50,841 nucleotides of DNA from an uncultured Lachnospiraceae bacterium (GCA_900553355.1 USDK01000015.1:1-50841), one strand, 5' to 3'; shown: positions 33,278-41,014, counted from the first letter of the stretch. Numbers and translations: made by a program. Notes: a model not told the origin generated them from the letters alone.

Positions 33278-34246
33278 TTATCCTCCTATCTCTGTCATCC
33301 GTCTGCTCTCTGTTATATTTTCCACCTCTGTAAAACAATGCTCCGCTGGTTTCTCCCACACTGCCTGTTTAAGCAGGCTGCGCAGTCCTTCGTGATCGCC
33401 GCTGCGCAGAAGCTCTCTTACAGGAATACTCCTGCCATAACACAGGCAAGGCTTGATCTCTCCTGTAGAAGTCAGACGGATGCGATTACAATCTGAACAG
33501 AATTTTCCATGCATGGCGCTGATCAGCCCGATACTTCCCAGGTATCCAGGCATCCTGACATATCTGGCCGGTCCATTGCCATGGCGGGTACGGTCCTCAT
33601 ACAAAGATCCGAATTTCTCTTTCATTTTCTCCAGAAGGAAAAGATTCGAAATGCCTGTTTCCTCTTTTCCATCCCCAATCGGCATCAACTCAATGAACCG
33701 GACGTCTACCGGCCTTTTTTCCGCCAGTCCTGCAAGCTCTTCCCACTCCGTATCATTCACACCTTTTTGAAGGACCGTATTGATCTTCACCGGAAGTCCA
33801 CTTTCTACCGCCAGATCCAGCCCTTTCAGCACCTGACCAAGTTCTGCTCTTCTGGTAATCTGTTCATAGACATCCGGTCTGAGACTGTCCAGACTGATAT
33901 TGACTGCATCCAGTCCGGCATCCAAAAGCTCCCTCAGATATTCTGAAAGGAGAACTCCGTTGGTCGTCATTGTAACCTGCCGGATACCCGGGATGTCTTT
34001 CAACGCCCGGATAAGATCCGGACACCCTCTTCTTACCAGCGGCTCCCCTCCGGTGATCTTTACTTTTGTGATTCCAAGCCCGGATGCGATGCGGCAGAAT
34101 TCTGTGATTTCTTCATAAGTCAGTATCTCCTCCATCGGCCGCCAGCAAATCCCTTCTCCTGGCATACAGTATCTGCAGCGCAGGTTACAGCGGTCTGTAA
34201 TAGATATTCTTAAATAATCAATCGTTCTTCCCATCCTGTCCTGCAT
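33278..34246 (-). CDS. moaA: GTP 3',8-cyclase (radical SAM, Moco step 1)
   Basis: Forms 3',8-cyclo-7,8-dihydro-GTP, the first step of molybdopterin synthesis (with MoaC, not seen here). The 322-residue product has the radical SAM triad C20/C24/C27 in DRCNLRCRYCMP, the SAM-binding TGGEPLVRRG, and the second C-terminal cluster in FCSDCNRIRLTSTG with a later PCLC. I chose ATG 34246 (MQDRMGRTIDYLRIS) because it matches the family N terminus; the reading frame stays open upstream to 34357 but that part overlaps the preceding gene. Confidence 0.95.
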   Translation of the reverse strand: MQDRMGRTIDYLRISITDRCNLRCRYCMPGEGICWRPMEEILTYEEITEFCRIASGLGITKVKITGGEPLVRRGCPDLIRALKDIPGIRQVTMTTNGVLLSEYLRELLDAGLDAVNISLDSLRPDVYEQITRRAELGQVLKGLDLAVESGLPVKINTVLQKGVNDTEWEELAGLAEKRPVDVRFIELMPIGDGKEETGISNLFLLEKMKEKFGSLYEDRTRHGNGPARYVRMPGYLGSIGLISAMHGKFCSDCNRIRLTSTGEIKPCLCYGRSIPVRELLRSGDHEGLRSLLKQAVWEKPAEHCFTEVENITESRRMTEIGG

Positions 34247-34274
34247 GCTTTTCCCTCTTCTCCTGAATCTTTCT

Positions 34275-35300
34275 CTAGCCCTGCTTTCCAAACGGGCAGA
34301 CGGGGTAGTGACACTCGCCGCATCCAAGACACAGTCCGCCGTGTCCCATTCTGACAATGTCCCGTCTTTCTATTTTTACACCTGCCGCCAGTCTTGGAAG
34401 CAGCAGATCAAAAATCGTGGCCTTTGCATACATGACACAGCCGGGCAGTCCGATCACCGGTGTACCATCATCAAAATACCCAAGGCACAGCATCGCTCCC
34501 GGCAGCACAGGGGCTCCGTAGGTTACGATCTTTGCCCCTGACGCCTTGATTGCTCCCGGCGTACGGTCATCCGGATCCACACTCATACCGCCGGTACAGA
34601 CAATGAGATCCAGCCCGGCTTTTTTCATATCCAGGATGGCTGATGTGATTCTGTCCATATCGTCTCCGCAGAGTCTGTGATCTGTAACCTCAATCTGAAA
34701 ATCTGAAAGCTTCTTCTTTACCACTGGCGAAAACTGATCCTTGATCAGGCCTTTTTCCACCTCGCTCCCGGTGGTGATCATTCCTGCTGTCTGAAGCTTC
34801 CACGGAAGCAGCCTGAGGAGCGGTTCCCCTTCTGCCGCTTTTTCCGCCTCTTCAAGCTTTGCCTCCTCAATAACCAGAGGAATCACCCGCATTCCGGCAA
34901 GTTTGTCCCCTGCTTTCACCGCTGTATTGGTATGACGGGTAGCAATCATCAATTCTTCAATATCATTGACCCTGTACAGACGTTCTACATCCACCTGAAA
35001 CAGGCCGTCGTGCTCTGCAGAAAGTTCAATCTTTCCTTCCTTCGCTTCCGTCGCATGCATGCCGGCATTCTGACACAATTTCCGAAGTCTCTCTGCTCCC
35101 TCATCCTCATGGAGTATCCCTTCTGTTTTCTCCCACACATAAAGGTTTTCTTTTCCCATGGACAGAAGCACTGGAATATCCTCTTCTGTCACTACATGTC
35201 CCTTGCGAAACCTGGGTCCCTTGCTCACGCCGGGGATGATCTGTGTCATGTCATGGCAGAGCACATGTCCTGCCGCTTCTTCTGTCCTTATCAGCTTCAA
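34275..35300 (-). CDS. MoeA-like molybdopterin-binding protein with a cysteine-rich tail
   Basis: The 341-residue product contains a MoCF-type molybdopterin-binding domain (TAGMITTGSEVEKG, then LIVCTGGMSVDPDDRTPGAI, then GLPGCVMYAKATIFDLLLPRL) but not a full MoeA N-terminal set, so it may be a molybdenum insertase variant or sensor. The last 20 residues hold CLGCGECHYPVC, a C-x2-C-x2-C-x4-C metal- or cluster-binding motif. The start is probably TTG at 35300: AGGAGG lies 9 bases upstream, MKLIRTEEAAGHVLCHD matches relatives, and the upstream codon at 35333 is inside the riboswitch terminator. First gene of the Mo operon. Confidence 0.8.
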   Translation of the reverse strand: MKLIRTEEAAGHVLCHDMTQIIPGVSKGPRFRKGHVVTEEDIPVLLSMGKENLYVWEKTEGILHEDEGAERLRKLCQNAGMHATEAKEGKIELSAEHDGLFQVDVERLYRVNDIEELMIATRHTNTAVKAGDKLAGMRVIPLVIEEAKLEEAEKAAEGEPLLRLLPWKLQTAGMITTGSEVEKGLIKDQFSPVVKKKLSDFQIEVTDHRLCGDDMDRITSAILDMKKAGLDLIVCTGGMSVDPDDRTPGAIKASGAKIVTYGAPVLPGAMLCLGYFDDGTPVIGLPGCVMYAKATIFDLLLPRLAAGVKIERRDIVRMGHGGLCLGCGECHYPVCPFGKQG

Positions 35301-35331
35301 ACTTATCCGCCTCCTGATTATCCTGAAATAC

Positions 35332-35366
35332 AAAAAAACTCTGCCCTTATCTAAAAAGAGCAGAGT
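35332..35366 (-). terminator. Terminator of the Moco-type riboswitch
   Basis: Minus-strand ACTCTGC pairs with GCAGAGT around a 15-nt loop, then TTTTTTT. It lies between the structured leader and the ribosome binding site of the MoeA-like gene. Confidence 0.85.
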
Positions 35367-35409
35367 AAAAGAAAGGGGCAGTCTTTCCCCTTATAGTTCT
35401 TTATGCCTG

Positions 35410-35521
35410 CTCTCCTTTTCAAACACGGAAGGCATACCCGTTTCCCGGTATACCCTGTTGGAACAAATGGTTCCCGGCCTGACTGCCATAGAAACATCCG
35501 TAGGCAGAAAGGCTCGGAGAG
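35410..35521 (-). promoter_or_regulatory. Moco-family riboswitch candidate
   Basis: A leader of about 112 nt closed by CTCTCC/GGAGAG (35516-35521 with 35410-35415) contains the internal pairings GCC...GGC around CTACGGATGTTTCTAT, a GGCCGGGAACC stretch, and a GGTATACC-GGGAAAC-GGGTATGCC hairpin with a purine-rich loop. Its place before a six-gene molybdopterin/molybdate operon, and its size and fold style, fit the Moco (or related Tuco) RNA motif. I assign the family from context and from memory of conserved segments, not from an alignment. The terminator downstream predicts control by attenuation. Confidence 0.65.
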
Positions 35522-35542
35522 TATTGTTTCTAAAATTTTCTC

Positions 35543-35791
35543 TCAAATTTTACGTCCATATTGTCTGATATCCTCCAATATAAACTGATTCCGGCAGGTA
35601 TCAAGATCCAAAAGATCGATTTTATACAACGTCGGTATCATATCCATTTCTTCTGTTAATCCTTCAAAATCCCCGACGCCTGAAACCGCAATGTCTATAT
35701 CACTCTTTTTTAAAGCCGTTCCCTTTGCTCTGGAGCCATATAAAATAATCTCTTTTGCATGATAAAAAGAAATACATTCTGTTAAAATCAT
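35543..35791 (-). CDS. Small nucleotidyltransferase-domain protein (MNT-like), possibly a fragment
   Basis: About 82 residues with the pol-beta-type motif GSRAKG-x5-SDIDIAVSG, the signature of minimal nucleotidyltransferases, which in HEPN/MNT pairs AMPylate and silence the HEPN toxin. No HEPN (HepT) partner is adjacent. Start is uncertain: ATG at 35791 lacks a ribosome binding site and lies within a promoter-like -10; a TTG at 35815 in frame overlaps the matching -35. The gene may be leaderless, may depend on read-through from the GGGtGRT operon, or may be a remnant. Confidence 0.6.
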   Translation of the reverse strand: MILTECISFYHAKEIILYGSRAKGTALKKSDIDIAVSGVGDFEGLTEEMDMIPTLYKIDLLDLDTCRNQFILEDIRQYGRKI

Positions 35792-35815
35792 ATCATGGGA
35801 TTTGTGGAAAGACAA
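35787..35815 (-). promoter_or_regulatory. Promoter-like element before the MNT gene and the Mo operon
   Basis: Minus-strand TTGTCT (35810-35815), 17 bp, TATGAT (35787-35792), just after the GGGtGRT terminator. It overlaps the first codons of the MNT frame, so its transcript may serve mainly the riboswitch and molybdenum genes downstream. Confidence 0.5.
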
Positions 35816-35817
35816 GC

Positions 35818-35856
35818 AAAAAAGGCATCTTCCCCCTTCGGGAAGATACCTTTTTT
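35818..35856. terminator. Terminator downstream of the GGGtGRT gene
   Basis: AAAAAAGG-ATCTTCCC pairs with GGGAAGAT-CCTTTTTT (one C-A mismatch) around a 5-nt loop; A and T runs on both sides make it look bidirectional. Confidence 0.9.
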
Positions 35857-35872
35857 ACTTTGCGTTGATTTT

Positions 35873-36883
35873 CTAGAATTTTCCTGCTTTCTTTGCTTCC
35901 TCGATGGAAACGGCAACTGCAACAGTCATACCAACCATCGGGTTGTTTCCTGCACCGATCAGACCCATCATTTCTACGTGAGCCGGCACGGAGGAGGATC
36001 CTGCAAACTGAGCGTCAGAATGCATACGTCCCATAGTGTCTGTCATACCGTAGGAAGCCGGTCCTGCAGCCATGTTGTCCGGGTGAAGTGTACGTCCTGT
36101 ACCACCGCCGGATGCAACGGAGAAGTATTTCTTTCCTGCCTCTACGCATTCTTTCTTATATGTTCCTGCAACCGGATGCTGGAAACGAGTCGGATTTGTA
36201 GAGTTTCCTGTGATGGATACGTCTACGCCCTCTTTCCACATGATGGCAACACCTTCGCGCACATCGTTTGCACCATAGCAGTTAACTTTGGAGCGGAGTC
36301 CGTCAGAGTAAGCAATTCTCTGAACTTCCTTCAGCTCGCCTGTAAAATAATCGTACTCTGTCTGTACATATGTAAATCCATTAATTCTGGAAATAATCTT
36401 TGCAGCATCTTTTCCAAGTCCGTTCAGAATAACACGGAGTGGTTTCTTACGTACCTTATTTGCCTTTTCAGCAATACCGATTGCTCCCTCTGCTGCCGCG
36501 AAGGACTCGTGTCCTGCCAGGAAACAGAAGCAGTCTGTCGTCTCTTCAAGAAGCATCTTGCCAAGGTTACCATGTCCCAGACCTACCTTACGCTGGTCAG
36601 CAACAGATCCCGGAATACAGAAAGCCTGCAGACCTTCTCCGATTGCTGCAGCGGCGTCTGCTGCCGTTTCGCATCCCTTTTTGATGGCGATGGCAGCGCC
36701 TGTGATGTAAGCCCAGCATGCATTTTCAAAACAGATCGGCTGAATACCTTTGATCTGATTGTATACGTCCAGTCCGGCATCTTTTGTGATCTTCTCTGCC
36801 TCTTCCAGTGAAGCAATGCCGTAGCTGTTTAATACTTCATTGATTTTATCAATTCTTCTTTCATATGATTCAAATAAAGCCAT
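35873..36883 (-). CDS. GGGtGRT protein (conserved, function unknown)
   Basis: A 336-residue soluble protein named for the motif GGGTGRT at residues 259-265, followed by the strongly conserved-looking LHPDNMAAGPASYGMTDTMG. Eight cysteines are spread through it, including C118-F-C120 in TDCFCFLAGHESF. No enzyme family is recognisable; the glycine-rich loop could bind a phosphate or nucleotide. It is 49 bp downstream of a NifU-like scaffold gene, and this pairing is, to my knowledge, a recurring one in anaerobes, so the protein is probably a client or partner of Fe-S assembly. Ribosome binding site AGGAGGATAC precedes the ATG; the terminator follows directly. Confidence 0.85.
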   Translation of the reverse strand: MALFESYERRIDKINEVLNSYGIASLEEAEKITKDAGLDVYNQIKGIQPICFENACWAYITGAAIAIKKGCETAADAAAAIGEGLQAFCIPGSVADQRKVGLGHGNLGKMLLEETTDCFCFLAGHESFAAAEGAIGIAEKANKVRKKPLRVILNGLGKDAAKIISRINGFTYVQTEYDYFTGELKEVQRIAYSDGLRSKVNCYGANDVREGVAIMWKEGVDVSITGNSTNPTRFQHPVAGTYKKECVEAGKKYFSVASGGGTGRTLHPDNMAAGPASYGMTDTMGRMHSDAQFAGSSSVPAHVEMMGLIGAGNNPMVGMTVAVAVSIEEAKKAGKF

Positions 36884-36932
36884 TTATGTATCCTCCTGAA
36901 TTATTACCTTTATTCTATTCGACAACCTGCGA

Positions 36933-37625
36933 CTACTCTTTACGGGGATCGATGATCTTTACAGCGTCATCAACACGGCCGTACTGACCTTTTGCTTTCT
37001 CCCAGGCGTCATTCGGAGTATCGCCGTTCTTGATAAAGTCTGTGAGCTTTCCAAGGTTTACGAACTGGTATCCGATGATCTCATCATTTTCATCCAGAGC
37101 AATACCTGTCACATATCCTTCTGCCATCTCAAGGTAACGAGGACCTTTTGCCAATGTACCATACATAGTACCTACCTGTGAACGGAGTCCTTTTCCAAGA
37201 TCTTCCAGTCCTGCTCCGACAGCAAGTCCATTCTCAGAGAATGCACTCTGTGTTCTTCCGTAAACGATCTGAAGGAAGAGTTCTCTCATCGCGGTATTGA
37301 TCGCGTCACAGACAAGGTCTGTATTCAGTGCTTCCAGAATCGTCTTTCCCGGAAGGATCTCAGAAGCCATAGCTGCAGAATGAGTCATTCCGGAGCAGCC
37401 AAGGGTCTCTACCAGTGCTTCCTGGATGATACCGTCTTTGACATTCAGTGTCAGCTTACATGCTCCCTGCTGAGGTGCACACCAGCCGACGCCATGTGTA
37501 AAGCCGGAGATGTCCTTGATCTCTTTTGCCTGTACCCATTTTGCTTCTTCCGGAATCGGAGCTGGTCCGTGATTTGCGCCCTGAGCTACCGGACACATCA
37601 TTTCTACTTCATGTGAATAAATCAT
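36933..37625 (-). CDS. NifU-like iron-sulfur cluster assembly scaffold protein
   Basis: The 230-residue product aligns by eye with the IscU/NifU N-terminal fold: the segment GWCAPQQGACKLTLNVKDG (C49, C56), then VETLGCSGMTHSAAMAS (C77) and LVCDAINTAM (C106), matching the style of the three scaffold cysteines. It is longer than IscU (about 130), with an extra C-terminal half (130-230) of unknown fold. I chose ATG 37625, which has AAAGGAG upstream; the codon at 37649 lies in a leader hairpin. It heads the two-gene unit with the GGGtGRT gene and has no IscS or SUF genes beside it, so it seems dedicated to its partner. Confidence 0.85.
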   Translation of the reverse strand: MIYSHEVEMMCPVAQGANHGPAPIPEEAKWVQAKEIKDISGFTHGVGWCAPQQGACKLTLNVKDGIIQEALVETLGCSGMTHSAAMASEILPGKTILEALNTDLVCDAINTAMRELFLQIVYGRTQSAFSENGLAVGAGLEDLGKGLRSQVGTMYGTLAKGPRYLEMAEGYVTGIALDENDEIIGYQFVNLGKLTDFIKNGDTPNDAWEKAKGQYGRVDDAVKIIDPRKE

Positions 37626-37648
37626 TTTAAAACTCCTTTCAATATGCA

Positions 37649-37671
37649 TACATGCTCCTTGGCTGCATGTA
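37649..37671 (-). promoter_or_regulatory. Leader hairpin before the NifU-like gene
   Basis: TACATGC and GCATGTA form a perfect 7-bp stem with a 9-nt loop, directly upstream of the ribosome binding site. A second weak stem, GGGTT/AACCC (37685-37706), lies further up the leader. Neither has a T run, so they are not terminators. Confidence 0.45.
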
Positions 37672-37718
37672 CGATTATTTTGCAGGGTTTGTTATATCTT
37701 TAACCCATACTTATATTT

Positions 37719-37747
37719 ATTTTCTCATATTCTATTTCTTTCGTCAA
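37719..37747 (-). promoter_or_regulatory. Promoter of the NifU-like/GGGtGRT operon
   Basis: Minus-strand TTGACG (37742-37747), 17 bp, GAAAAT (37719-37724) preceded by TGA, as in an extended -10. The -10 is weak by match, but the spacing and AT-rich surroundings support it. Confidence 0.5.
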
Positions 37748-37767
37748 TCGTCACTTTTCATCAATTT

Positions 37768-39216
37768 TCATTCTTTGATCAGATCCCAGAAATCACTGTC
37801 GGTCTGGTAGGGCTTCAGATCATCCAGTGAAAAGGGCGCGGTCACCCAGATATATCCAAGATCATGGGAATCATCTTCTGGATAGTTCAGATCGTAACCT
37901 ATCTCCAGTCCATCTGCATCGACAAAAAAAATCGGTACATAGATATTTTCTTCACTGTTCCCTGACAATGTTTCTCTCATAGTCTCTGTGTCAAGTTCAG
38001 AAAGAAATGCGTCATTATCCGCTTCTTCCCGCATGATTCCTACCCATTCATCCAGGAATTCATCACTGAGATCCACGATATCGCCAACCCGATACACCGT
38101 GCCGTCCTTCAGGCTGATATTGACAGTCCTAAGCCCCGGATCATAATAGGCTTCGCTTCCTTTGTAGCTGTTATCTTCAAATACAACGCTGATAAAGTTA
38201 TTATTGGCATAGCAGACCTTATATTCCACATAACTGATAAGCATAGGGGAAGCCGCCTGGAGAACCCTGTCACGGATTTCACTGGATGGATTCTCATAGA
38301 TCTCGTCCACCGTCTGCATAGCACAGGTCCGGAGTGCTTCATTGACAGTATCCTGAATCTGGGCATTTTCCAGTCCGTCTATCACCGGATAATTGACATA
38401 AAAATCGATAGCGACCGATGAATTCTGCTCTCCGGTGTCAGAATAGGTATCTTCGTTTATTTCATAGGACAGATCATCGGCGATATCCGCCTCAATGGCA
38501 TCAATTCCTGTCATTTCCTCTGCGCCGTTCTGCGATCCGTTACCGCCATAATCTCCACCCTCATCAAAGTAAAATTCATTTCCGCCGTCATAACCGCCAA
38601 AAGGATTCTGTTCCTGTGCGGCCTGCTCTGCCGCACTCAACACATTTCTTATAAGGAAAAATCCTCCGATCCCTGCTGCTGCCAGAAGAAACACTCCGAT
38701 AATCACAGCAAGGATGACCGGTGTGTTTGACTTTTTTACCGGCTGCACCAGTCCCGGGATCACAAAGAGTTCCATGGGAACATAGGCGATCCCGTTTTCC
38801 CTCTGTTCCTCCCCTGTCTGCTGCATCCCCAGATGACGATAGGCTTCCACCGCCGAAGGAGCAGAACGGACAGTGATCTTCCTTACCCCAAGTCTCTGCG
38901 CACAGAAATTATACGCAGCCTGAAAGAGCATACGGCCGATCCCCTTTCTCTGCCAGGCTTTCCTGACGAAAAACAGCGCCATATGTCCATCGGACATCAG
39001 GGCAAGTGTTCCACACAGTTCCGGCCCTTCACAGGCACCGAAAAAAGTAATCCCGCCATTCTGTATCATGGGGAGCAGATGCTCATATTTAATAAAATTC
39101 TGAAACTCGGCCACCCCTTCCGGCGTATACTGAGGTGCGATATCCTCTGCAAACACTTCCCAGACCAGATGAAGTGCCGGAAGGATCTCCTGTTGATTTA
39201 GTATTCTGATTTCCAT
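37768..39216 (-). CDS. GNAT acetyltransferase fused to a membrane anchor and an extracytoplasmic domain
   Basis: A 482-residue fusion. Residues 1-150 are a GNAT N-acetyltransferase (FFVRKAWQRKGIGRMLFQAA is the acetyl-CoA loop; AYRHLGMQQTGEE the C-terminal motif). A single hydrophobic helix (about 168-192, ILAVIIGVFLLAAAGIGGFF) follows, then a Gly/Glu/Asn-rich linker (195-255) and a C-terminal domain (260-482) reminiscent of DUF3298/RsiV-type extracellular modules (VNYPVIDGL, SYVEYKVCYANNNFISVVF). The topology predicted is enzyme inside, sensor or binding domain outside. It is the last gene after cinA, 14 bp apart. Substrate and purpose unknown. Confidence 0.75.
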   Translation of the reverse strand: MEIRILNQQEILPALHLVWEVFAEDIAPQYTPEGVAEFQNFIKYEHLLPMIQNGGITFFGACEGPELCGTLALMSDGHMALFFVRKAWQRKGIGRMLFQAAYNFCAQRLGVRKITVRSAPSAVEAYRHLGMQQTGEEQRENGIAYVPMELFVIPGLVQPVKKSNTPVILAVIIGVFLLAAAGIGGFFLIRNVLSAAEQAAQEQNPFGGYDGGNEFYFDEGGDYGGNGSQNGAEEMTGIDAIEADIADDLSYEINEDTYSDTGEQNSSVAIDFYVNYPVIDGLENAQIQDTVNEALRTCAMQTVDEIYENPSSEIRDRVLQAASPMLISYVEYKVCYANNNFISVVFEDNSYKGSEAYYDPGLRTVNISLKDGTVYRVGDIVDLSDEFLDEWVGIMREEADNDAFLSELDTETMRETLSGNSEENIYVPIFFVDADGLEIGYDLNYPEDDSHDLGYIWVTAPFSLDDLKPYQTDSDFWDLIKE

Positions 39217-39230
39217 ATCGTCCCTCCTGT

Positions 39231-40469
39231 TCAGTCAAGCAATGCCCTGCGCAGCATGGTCAGCGCTTTAGCCACGGCAGTCTCCCTGTTTTTCGCACGG
39301 CTTCCGGTAAAATGAAATTCCTCCGCGCAGATCTTTTCTCTGGCATAACAGCCGATATAGACCAGCCCTACCGGCTTCTCCTTTGTTCCGCCGTCCGGAC
39401 CGGCAATCCCTGTCACAGATACAGCCATATCTGCACCGGCAGCCCGGGCCGCGCCCTCTGCCATCTCACAGGCCGTCTGGGGGCTGACCGCGCCAAACTT
39501 CTCAAGGGTCTCATGAGAAACTCCCAAGAGCTTTTCCTTTGCCTGGTTCGAATAGGTGATATATCCTTCCATGTATACGGAAGAGGCCCCCGGCACGTTC
39601 AGAAGACGTCCTGCCAGCAGCCCTCCGGTACAGGATTCTGCCGTGGTAACTGTCAGCCTTCTTTCTTTCAGAAGTCTGATCACCGCTTCCTCCAGTGTAA
39701 CATTTTCCTCAGTCGTAAAAATCTCATCCGGGAACCTTCTGGACAACTCATCCAGAACAGGCTTCATCATCTCTTCTGCCTCTTCCTCGCTTCCGGCTCT
39801 GGCAGTCACTCTCAGATGTACTTCTCCCGTCTTCGCATAGGGAGCGATCGTCGGATTGGACTGCTGTTCCATCAGATCTGTGATCATCGACTCGACTTTA
39901 CTCTCACCCGGCCCACAGATCTTGACCATCCTGGAATAGATTCCCTCCGGCACCAGTCGGTTCAGATAAGGACGGATATCTTTTTCAAACATTGGCTTCA
40001 GCTCGTTGGGCGGTCCTGGAAGCAGTATGGCTCTCTTTCCATTCTTTTCCAGGATGAGCCCCGGTGCTGTCCCGTTATCATTATCTACGACCAGCGCGCC
40101 CTCAGGCACCAGGGCCTGTTTCCAGTTATTGTCCGTGATCTGTCCTCTGTGGTTCTGATTAAAATACTCGGCAATCCTCTCCTTTGTGTGAGGATCCTCA
40201 GAAAGTTCCATGCCAAACACCTTTGCAGTTACCTCTTTGGTCAGATCATCCTGGGTAGGCCCAAGGCCTCCGCTTAAGATCACGATATCAGACCTTGAAA
40301 CTGCTGTCCGCAGGGCCTCTTCCATCCTTTGTTCATTATCCCCTACCACGCTCTGATGATAGCAGGAAAGGCCGAGCATGGCACACTCCTCTGAGAGATA
40401 GGCCGCATTGGTATTCACAATGTTTCCAAGCAGGATCTCTGTTCCGACACTGATCAGTTCCACCGTCAT
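39231..40469 (-). CDS. cinA: Competence/damage-inducible protein CinA (NMN deamidase type)
   Basis: The 412-residue product has the N-terminal MoCF-like COG1058 domain (1-170; ISVGTEILLGNIVNTNAAYL, LSGGLGPTQDDLTKE), implicated in ADP-ribose pyrophosphatase activity, a middle region, and the C-terminal nicotinamide-nucleotide amidase domain (250-412; TTAESCTGGLLAGRL, AVSVTGIAGPDGG). It follows pgsA by 2 bp, the usual pgsA-cinA order of Firmicutes, although no recA follows. Confidence 0.94.
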   Translation of the reverse strand: MTVELISVGTEILLGNIVNTNAAYLSEECAMLGLSCYHQSVVGDNEQRMEEALRTAVSRSDIVILSGGLGPTQDDLTKEVTAKVFGMELSEDPHTKERIAEYFNQNHRGQITDNNWKQALVPEGALVVDNDNGTAPGLILEKNGKRAILLPGPPNELKPMFEKDIRPYLNRLVPEGIYSRMVKICGPGESKVESMITDLMEQQSNPTIAPYAKTGEVHLRVTARAGSEEEAEEMMKPVLDELSRRFPDEIFTTEENVTLEEAVIRLLKERRLTVTTAESCTGGLLAGRLLNVPGASSVYMEGYITYSNQAKEKLLGVSHETLEKFGAVSPQTACEMAEGAARAAGADMAVSVTGIAGPDGGTKEKPVGLVYIGCYAREKICAEEFHFTGSRAKNRETAVAKALTMLRRALLD

Positions 40470-40471
40470 CT

Positions 40472-41014
40472 TTACATGCCTCCCTTTGTCAGTACCTGTA
40501 CATTTTTCGCGATATAATCAATTAAGGACACTACTGTAAGGACCAGAGAAATCCAGATCAGGGCCGTCCCGATCAGATCAAATACACCTCCCAGATCCAT
40601 GATCAGTACGATGATCATAAACATCTGGGAAACCGTCTTAAATTTCCCCCAGTAGCTGGCCGCAATGACGATCCCGTTGTCCGAAGCCACCAGACGGAAT
40701 CCACTGATGATAAATTCCCGGGCAATGATCACAATCACAAACCAGGCAGCCAGCTGGCCGGACGGAATCATGCAGATCATGGCAGAACACACCAGAAGCT
40801 TGTCGGCCAGAGGATCCATGAATTTCCCGAAATTTGTCACCAGATTCCTTGCTCTTGCGATCTTTCCATCCAGCATATCCGTCAGGCTGGCCACACAAAA
40901 CAGGATGAGGGCAATCCATTTATTGGCGTCTCCTCCCACGTCCGTCAGCATAAAGAATACAAAAAACGGAACCATAATTATTCTCAGTACAGTTAACTTA
41001 TTTGGCAGATTCAT
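40472..41014 (-). CDS. pgsA: CDP-diacylglycerol-glycerol-3-phosphate 3-phosphatidyltransferase
   Basis: Integral membrane enzyme making phosphatidylglycerol phosphate from CDP-diacylglycerol and glycerol 3-phosphate. The 180-residue product begins MNLPNKLTVLRI, as PgsA does, and has the CDP-alcohol phosphotransferase motif D-x3-DGKIAR-x8-G-x3-D-x3-D in DMLDGKIARARN and FGKFMDPLADK. Four or more hydrophobic helices are evident. Its start overlaps the rimO stop by 4 bases, so the two are translationally coupled. Confidence 0.94.
   Translation of the reverse strand: MNLPNKLTVLRIIMVPFFVFFMLTDVGGDANKWIALILFCVASLTDMLDGKIARARNLVTNFGKFMDPLADKLLVCSAMICMIPSGQLAAWFVIVIIAREFIISGFRLVASDNGIVIAASYWGKFKTVSQMFMIIVLIMDLGGVFDLIGTALIWISLVLTVVSLIDYIAKNVQVLTKGGM

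Noticed and set aside
34247..34357. N-terminal extension of moaA
   Set aside because: The extra 37 codons overlap the end of the MoeA-like gene and do not match MoaA; ATG 34246 fits the family start.
35795..36811. Open frame of 338 codons opposite the GGGtGRT gene
   Set aside because: The minus-strand gene has a ribosome binding site, terminator and conserved motifs; the plus frame is Cys/Ser-rich and starts inside a terminator hairpin.
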